From Trichoplusia ni (lineage: Eukaryota; Arthropoda; Insecta; Lepidoptera; Noctuidae), in NCBI RefSeq assembly GCF_003590095.1, contig NC_039493.1, forward strand, positions 7,626,001 through 7,690,000: a stretch of 64,000 nucleotides of DNA. The letters are read 5' to 3'. Below are positions 56,766-64,000 of the stretch, in pieces. The notes under the pieces were generated by a model, which saw nothing but the letters and a program-made list of their open reading frames with translations, made no database searches and was not told the origin of the DNA. The number at the start of each line of letters is the position of its first letter. The first letter of the stretch is position 1. A program made the position numbers and the translations under genes.

Positions 56766-59450
56766 CTCTTTTTAGGTTGTTATTCATAGAACACTTTAAT
56801 CATTAATTGAAACGTATTTTTGACATAAAACCTCCTTGCTGCACTCTTGTCCTTAAACTTGCAGCCAAAATGAATACTAAAAGCAAAATAGCATCGCACT
56901 CAATCCAGTCATATTCAATTCGAATGACGTAAAGTCTAATGATTTAATAATTACTACATAAGATTCTCTATAAATGTAATTAGTTATAGACATAGTTGTA
57001 GTGATGACTGTACTTACAATTCTCGGTCTCACGTGGGAATATCAGTGACATCATAAGGTCATATATTGAATGCTCAAATAATTAGATACGTGATGAGAAC
57101 CGTTGACACATGCGGTCGTTTCTGTGACTTTGAACGTTGATAAGTTGATATGGGTTTTTGTCAAGTTTTTATAACTTGAGTGCATCGATAGCTGTTAGTA
57201 GTAGTTGGTGTGGCTTAACCAGTCCTTCTCATTTTTTACTTAAAAAAAACTCAAAAGTTTAAAGTCTATCCAACAGCTTCTATGACAAGTTTTGCTTTTC
57301 AATACGACCTTTAAATGCCTGTTAAAAATAAAACAAAACCTTAACTTTTACGTATACAGTATCCATAAACCGCCGTAATATCGCTTCTATTGTACTAAAT
57401 AGGCTATTTATTCCGCAATATTAGTATTTCGCATGTCCAATACACCCACGGTATGACAATAGCACTCGTAGTATCGTTATAACTCGGCAATGGCTTCATT
57501 TAAGCCAGAAATTTCGTGTTTTTCCTGAATGATGGTGAGGTGTAATCCTTGAGAGCTTAATTCTACGATAATACACGTAAAGTGAGTCTTTCTGCTCAGC
57601 CAAAGCATATAAGAAGCGGTGAAGTCAGGAATATTAGCGTGATATCCAATGTCGACTTCGACGTTCGAAAAATGCTAAGTACTTAGTGATCGAATTTAAA
57701 TATATGATTTTGATATTTGGAATTTGAATTATGTAATTTATGGAATTGAAATTCCGATTTCAAAAATCATTTATTTTCGAGTCTAACCCTGTGATGTATT
57801 GAAAAGTTATTTCATTTCTTAGTTATACCATCGGACACTTTTTCACGTATGTCAAACTTCCTGTACTTTACCAAATTTTTATTATATTTCGTTGTCACTT
57901 TTCCTACTTACAATTAGCTAATATTTATTTCAAAAATAAATACCAGAGCTACATGTCCAACTTCCATGTATAGTGACCAACGATCGCGATCGGTTGCAAA
58001 CTGCAACTGATTGCGCAACTTAGTTGTAACGTGGGCGTATGCCTACGCGAATACAACGCGATATTCGAGTAATAAAGAAAATGTACGGTGCGTAGTTAAT
58101 GTCTTAATAAGGTGTTCTTGCGTTTTTCTTTTTGTATTTTATGCCGTAAAGAATGGTCCACTCTTGCTTGTACTTTCGGTCCTGAGAGATAAAGCTGTAA
58201 AATCAGCCTATATACGGCCATTCCAAAAGCTATCTATAAATGTTATGGGTTGGCAATAATGTTTAATCATAAAAATATAGTAATACGTGATAAGAAAACG
58301 TTTAAGAACTGCAAACTTTTTATTTTACTTCAAAATATTATTTACTTCAAGACGTTCAGTGTATCTTATTTTTTCTTTTTAAGTTCTTCGCTTTTTTTGT
58401 ATTACATATATTGAATGACATTTTGGAAACCCGCACCTAGAAACATTAGTTCTGTAATTTTACGTAGATGCGACGATTTTACGCCTAATAGAAATAAAAA
58501 CTTCTGATCTTGATATTTCAAAACCACGCAAGATATTTTGAAACAACAAAGAAAGGTATTTATTATTCAATTAGTGTTCGCTAATTGTGACCACACTCAC
58601 TTAAAATAATCCAAATAATATCGGCGCTATCAAAGGCCTCTGCCGAATACCAATTAAAATCACAATAAAAACCTAAAAACAAAAAAAAAGCGAAACATTT
58701 CTAGCCTTTTAGTTTCCATACGTGTTATCTTAAAGATTTTTAATTGGATTGGATATTCAGATTATTTGGAACAATAGTCAAGATAAGTCTGAGTGAGAAT
58801 TTATGTTTTAATAGTCGACTCTCTTTTATTTTTGTTTGCGATCAAGGAGTTTTCACTTATGGTGTTACTAATTGCGAGTGGCGTATGTTTTTAAAATGAA
58901 TTTGTCTGTTTCTGATTAGATGTATTGCTGTGAGTTTTAGTACGACCTGACCTATGAATTGATTAATTATTGTATTGGTTAGCTGGTATCGGATAGTCTG
59001 TCGTCATTTATAAACACACAGACCCAGTTCAATAATGTTTTGTAAAATATAAAATAACGGAAGACTAATAGTATCAAAATAATCAACTTGAAAATTGAGT
59101 AGCAATGGTGGATTTAATTGACGGAGTGATTCAATAAGAATACCTTTGTGTCTATCTTGTATAAACAAATAAATTTATTATATTTAAGAATGGTACAGAA
59201 TATATTATTTTTATTGGTAGGAAAGGCAAAGGGCAATTTTCTTTGATATTTTTTATATTGATAATATATTATGTTATAGATATATTGAAACTATTTCATA
59301 CTATTTGAACAACGTATGGTGGTGAGCGAGTTGTCTTACGAATCCTAATGGTGTCCTTATACGAGGTCAGTCGTTGACATTGGCAACGCATGCTGTATGA
59401 ATGTGACGCTCAAGTAAACAAAGGCTTGGCTTTCCAAACATCTCTATATT
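56766..59450. other. About 2.7 kb with nothing recognised
   Basis: AT-rich. The 82-codon frame at 58011 lacks any known motif. No splice-bounded exon could be defended. Confidence 0.45.
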
Positions 59451-59719
59451 ATATACTATCCTTGCTTATAATGTAAGATTATAAAGCTGAAGAAATAGCT
59501 TTTTTGAACGCTGTAATCTCGAGAAGTTCCCTTCCGATTTTAGAAATTCTGTACATGCTAGGTAGCACATTTATTTAGCAAGGCAATAATACATATACAT
59601 ATATCATCACGCTATAAATATTAGGAGAAAAGCAGAAAAAAAATTTGGAAGATGTTTAGGAAAATTTATAGCAAATAAATCATACCAACCACACGGACAA
59701 AGTCGCTGGCAACTGCTAG
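59451..59719 (+). mobile_element. Old, diverged Lep1-type element
   Basis: ATTATAAAGCTGAAGAAATA, GAACGCTGTAATCTCGAGAA, CATCACGCTATAAATATTAG and GTCGCTGGCAACTGCTAG keep the order of the family but with many changes. It is the oldest copy in the window by eye. Confidence 0.6.
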
Positions 59720-60354
59720 GTCCTAAAATACGTATTATTAAGGTTATTGGTCCTCTACCTGTTACTTTGCTTGTTACTAAGATTTGACAGTAAAATTAAA
59801 AATTAACCAACATTTTTGAATTTACAGTCACATATTATTAAAGGGGCTTAAAAAAGCTTTTTGGGGTAGAACTTATACTAGCAATTAATTATAGTTACTC
59901 ATAAAACAAAAAAATCTGTAATAAATATTAAAGGTACAAATATTTGTGAGGCAAACTAGCAAAACGCACCTCAAGAGGTTTTATATATTGATGTCTTAAA
60001 ATGGAAATTTGTGAAAAAAACAGCGCTATTTTAATACTCCATACCAAAATACATACAACTTAAAAATTTCGTGAAGGAATTCTCTTTTCTGTTTATTAAC
60101 GGGCTCGTAAAACGTGTGTAGCCAAGAAATATGTGCGAGAATTATGTAATGTCGGTCTTCTTGTTAAATATTAATGAGTGTGAAAATGTTCTTTGTTTAT
60201 TTTTATGTTACAAATATATGTTTTGGAATGTTTCTGTGACTTCGTGGTCAAGAGTCTTTTCTGCAGGCGTTAAGATTATACAATCTACTCATATTATTTG
60301 TGTGATATATATGTATTATTTTTATAATAACTATCGTGAGACTAATTCATTATT
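59720..60354. other. Intergenic, nothing recognised
   Basis: AT-rich sequence, no recognised feature apart from an open frame at 60131 without known motifs. Confidence 0.45.
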
Positions 60355-60464
60355 AAATGATGTAACGATCCCGCCGCGCCTGCTCATGATTAAGGACTCC
60401 GGTTGGGTCCGAAACTAGTCGGGCTACCCCGATAAATACGCGTGAGTAAACCGTTACATCATTT
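60355..60464. repeat. Short element with 13-bp terminal inverted repeats
   Basis: AAATGATGTAACG at 60355-60367 is exactly reverse-complemented at 60452-60464. Between them are GATCCCGCCGCGCCTGCTCA, GGTTGGGTCCGAAACTAGTC and GATAAATACGCGTGAGTAAA, phrases of a GC-rich repeat common in moth genomes. It is 110 bp and non-coding. Confidence 0.6.
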
Positions 60465-62054
60465 ACTAATCTATGTATTACATAATGTCTTTACCATATT
60501 TCTATTCATCCTAGTAAATATTCTAAAATCCATCATTGTTTATGTCTTCCGGAAAGTAGGTATCTACATTTATTACTCGTACCTAGCTGACTTTGCTATA
60601 TAACCAAGACTCGGCAAACTTCGTACCGCCCAAATGTCGATGATAACAATACGGGCAAAATACAAAAATTGAATATATCAGGTATACTTATCTCTCTTGT
60701 TGGTTCAAAATACACACTGGGTGCAAATTTGAATGAAGCTTTCTCCTTGTGAAAATAATTGAATAAACTTTAAAAATTTACATTACTGATACCCAAAAAT
60801 AAAAATCATAATCATCTTTTAAAAATACATTTTTCAAATACACGCCTTAGGAACACTGCACAGAATGATAAATCGACTCTCAATTGTTCCTTTATTTCCT
60901 TATAACAATACTTAGTCCGAAATATCGTTTATTAAATAATAAGTCAAAGGAACCAGTTATTAGTATTAATTGGGAGGTGTGACTAATCGTAAATTAAGAT
61001 CCAAAATAAAACAATAAAGCAACTTAATAAATTGTAAGTTAAAAATAAAGTTCAAAGTTAGCCCGCTTTGAGACGAAGACCTAAGGGAATTTTTGAGTTA
61101 AACAAATCCTCTTTTTTATTTTCTTTTAAAAGTGAAAAAAAATGAGTATGATAAAATTAAAAAAAATATTAGTCACTGTCTCTTTTCGAGAATTTCGAAC
61201 AAGTTAAAACAAAATCCAGCAAACAATATAAACCAAACATCAGGTAAAAACTGTTTAAATAGATAGAATTTTGTCATAATACCTACGCTCTAAGGTTGTA
61301 ATGAAAAAGGTTGATGACCTTAACTACAAATTCCATTTCTTGTTGAGTCATGGAAGGAAAATTTAAAGGGATTTTCGGTGACATCTCATTTCATACTAAA
61401 CTTATCTATATTTGTGGTTTCAATGAATATAAAATTGTTACGTCTACTGCGAATTAGAATAAACTTCGTTAAACTGTGTTTGATAAATTTCTCGGAGAAT
61501 GAAGAGACCAGATGTGACTAACTAGTTACCTATTTAATGGTATAGAGCTAAAATGGATTATATCTTCTTCATACGCTATACTTGATTTGCAGCAAAATCA
61601 TCAATCTATGTTATAAACAATGAATACTTCGAATACACAGGAAAAAAAATCCTCCCAGAGTAAGTTGGGCTCACGATCCTAATGGTTCCTCACTAGTCAG
61701 GAACCATTGCTTAACCAAGCCGTTCATTTTCACAGAACGTATATACAACTTAAGGAAAATCAACTGCCTACATATTTCGGTTCAGGAGATGCAGCCTTGT
61801 GACAGACGGACAGCTTAGGAAAGATATCATTTTTACCCTTTGGGCATAGGACTCAAAAATTGCAGCTACCCTTAAAATAAAAGCAACAAAAACTTTAGAC
61901 CTTACGTTTCCGTTTTGTAGTATTAGCAGCATTATCTTCGGCTAATACTACAAAAAGATCAATCACAACTCAGATACAAGCCTTATTAAAAAATATGTAT
62001 CAAGCATAACATTATGACATGTTACCTCACAAGTCATTCCTCAGCCGGAAATAC
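60465..62054. other. Intergenic with repeat fragment and a small hairpin
   Basis: At 61690-61880 a reverse GGTTCCGTAC-family piece occurs (GGAGATGCAGCCTTGTGAC, GACGGACAGC, TACCCTTTGGGC). A perfect 15-bp stem TTTTGTAGTATTAGC is at 61913-61927 and 61941-61955. The rest is AT-rich. Confidence 0.4.
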
Positions 62055-62236
62055 CAGCAACAAGGAAAACTTTATCACAAAATGTCACTAAACAAATTAC
62101 GACGATAGCGTAAGAGACACATCCACTTATTATGATGTAAATGAGTCCTTTAGTACCGTTATACATGACAACGTCACTTGAGATATGGAGTCCAAATCTT
62201 TGAGAATTTAGGACCGAAATTCGTTCTTGATTATTC
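62055..62236 (-). CDS. Possible exon of an unrecognised membrane protein
   Basis: On the minus strand, CTCAAACCATTTCATTGTTACCAG is a good acceptor followed by an open frame reading NNQERISVLNSQRFG, then DVVMYNGTKG and a hydrophobic stretch LIYIIISGCVSYAIVVICLV, typical of one membrane span. A possible donor is CTG|GTATTT at 62054; without it the frame stops 14 bases later. I do not recognise the family. The residue mix is more gene-like than in neighbouring frames, but chance is not excluded. Confidence 0.3.
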
Positions 62237-62449
62237 TGGTAACAATGAAATGGTTTGAGAGGAATAAATATCAGCGGCTTCAAAAGCGGGCAATTGACAA
62301 TTTAAAATGTCGAACATTATTTTTGGAAACTTTAGCTATCACGGTTTATTATAGATAATTATGCAGCTTGGTGGTAGATGGGAAGACTCTCTACGGTGTA
62401 AAAAAAAATATCAAACATAATAAAACATGAAGCAGACACTAAGAAATTG

Positions 62450-62585
62450 AATCCTTCGCTCGAAGACACCTAGACTTAGAACAAGCATCACAAAAATGCT
62501 TTCCCTATGCGTGTAAGAAGCAGCGACACATCGCGCGCTGTGGATTTGGCGTATTGACCTATACCGCTAGGCCAACTGTGCAGAC
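62450..62585 (-). mobile_element. tRNA-derived SINE (ACAAACATT family), degraded
   Basis: CGAAGACACCTAGACTTAGA, ACAAGCATCACAAAAATGCT and GCGCTGTGGATTTGGCGTAT follow the order of the 46215-46395 SINE; its B box is damaged. Confidence 0.55.
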
Positions 62586-62822
62586 ATTGTTTTTATACTT
62601 ATGTGAAGAAATCTGATACACTATGACTGGCTCTAGTTGTTGACGTAGAGCAAGATGCTATCTAGCGAGATGCCCTTCTCTCCTAATAAATCCATGCGAA
62701 TACTATAACGTTAATATGTTTCAATGAGCCAAGCAACATGCTCTCATAACTTAGATTTGAAGTTTCTGGCGCCTTACAGACGCACAGGGCGATGTACCAT
62801 CCCATTGTTCAATGTTTTTATG

Positions 62823-63240
62823 TTACAAATTAAATTTATACTGATCTTGTCTCAGAACGTTGTCCATTCGCACAATTAAAGCTTGAACCAACTTCCATTC
62901 TTTTTCAAATCTTAATGTCTCTGAAATAGAGTTCAAAATGAAGGGTAGAGTTATGCATCTAAATGCAAAAATGTTTGCCAAAAAGTGAGTAGGTGTACCT
63001 AAACATTGTCGCTATAATGTGACAATCTCGTTCATTTATCTTGGAAGACGGAGTGGTCACTTGAACAGTCCAAACGTCTTTATTTATGCCTAACTCTGCA
63101 GTTTGTTGATAAGTTTGTCCGTTGTAAATTATTTCGAAAGTACTTTTGGGTATTTGGTGATGTATGGCAGGAAAACTTGGTGTTAACGTCGGGTGATTTT
63201 GGCTATTGTTGGAATTTACAGTGACGGTTACATTTTGATA
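62823..63240 (-). other. Exon-like frames around a 78-bp intron-like gap
   Basis: Minus-strand frame 63240-62999 is open for 80 codons, reads IYNGQTYQQTAELGINKDVW and INERDCHIIATM, and meets TTTAG|GTACAC. A good acceptor, CTCTATTTCAG, follows 78 bases later. After it, 62920-62823 can be read as LRFEKEWKLVQALIVRMDN and onward to TAA. The reading phases of the two parts do not match across this junction, so either one part is not coding, another splice is used, or an indel is present. There is no start codon in either part. Weak support for a real gene. Confidence 0.25.
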
Positions 63241-63590
63241 TTATACTATTGAATAATTCAGTAACTCGACTTATAGTTTGGGGAGTTTAGGTCTTTATCC
63301 AGCAACCAGAAGGAAAAGACAGGCTAATGAATAATTGCCTAGCTACCTACCATAATAAACTGTACTTCATTGAGTTCAAATTATTTGTACAGTAATTTGA
63401 AAAAGTGGAAGAGAACATTGGTTCTCTTTCAGTGAACTTAGTTTTTGACATCCTTTAATGAGAACTAAGTAGGCACTTAACTTAATGGTAGCAGACGATG
63501 AGATCTTTCGGTTTTTTTATATTATTAGAGTTTAAAGTAGTGCGTTTTTCATTCAAAAACAATTAGAAGTATTGAACAATCTTACTACTT

Positions 63591-63651
63591 ACATACACAA
63601 TTTTAAAACTACATACATACACAATTTTAAAACTACATACATACACAATTT
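63591..63651. repeat. 24-bp tandem repeat, about 2.5 copies
   Basis: ACACAATTTTAAAACTACAT plus ACAT repeats with an exact 24-base period at 63595, 63619 and 63643. Confidence 0.8.
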
Positions 63652-64000
63652 CTCACCAGCAAATATTTGTTCGTCAAAATGACCCTAATAAATACGTGGC
63701 GGTGTTCTCACAACATTACATGTTATCACGAGCACAAAAGTAATTTCAGATGACTTCTCCTTTAAAATGGTTATGCTATTTACAATGGGTAACTTGCCAT
63801 TAACACGCTTTATGGGCAATAAAAGTGATAAACTTCAGGAGTAATGCGCAAAATAAACTTTTTGATGCGCACTTTTTATTATAAGTGACTCTACATTCTC
63901 ACCAACCATTCAAAAACCGACTTTGATGGCCTAGTGTTAAGGTTAAAATTTGCTCGTTGGATAATCAGCCCTATAATTCCAGTGAAACCTTTTCAACTGA

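Overview
The window looks like nuclear DNA of a moth or butterfly (Lepidoptera, probably Noctuidae-like). It is AT-rich and gene-poor, and it is full of lepidopteran repeats: eight copies of a Lep1-type Helitron-like element (CTAG 3' end after a GCGGGCAACAG tail), relatives ending in TAATATTAGTAGGAT, two tRNA-derived SINE families, and RTE/Jockey-type LINE tails. The species assignment is an inference from these repeats.

Layout. Bases 1-1880 are a near-perfect palindrome running to the window edge. Its right arm holds an exon of an axonemal outer-arm beta dynein heavy chain (DNAH9/11/17 type). The last two exons of that gene, down to the stop codon, follow at 3155-3302 and 3651-3812 on the + strand. 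The left arm carries an inverted copy of the same exon. From 3.8 to 13 kb only repeats and repeat remnants were recognised. At 13084-16219 lies a complete pogo/Tigger-like DNA transposon with terminal inverted repeats and TA target duplication; its transposase has a C-terminal PHD finger and a single nonsense codon. From 16.2 to 38.9 kb there is no confident gene, only possible 5' UTR exons near 16.8 and 24.0 kb and repeats. At 38962-40743 there is an intact single-exon ionotropic receptor (divergent IR, 593 aa). At 45979-46180 there is a probable first coding exon of an unrecognised + strand gene. At 47075-53267 (minus strand) there is a complete Ty3/gypsy retrotransposon with 309-bp LTRs that look identical, a CGAG target duplication, and one 1552-codon Gag-Pol frame opening with an arginine/serine-rich domain. 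From 53.3 to 64 kb there are more repeats and weak exon-like frames on the minus strand.

How it fits together. The host genes are a sperm/cilia motor protein, a chemosensory-type receptor and fragments of one or two unidentified genes. If the 5' UTR-like exons belong to the gene whose first coding exon is at 46 kb, the ionotropic receptor is nested in its intron; this is inference. The two intact transposons are the most notable systems. The palindrome may be an assembly artefact: its arms differ mainly by one-base changes in short homopolymers.
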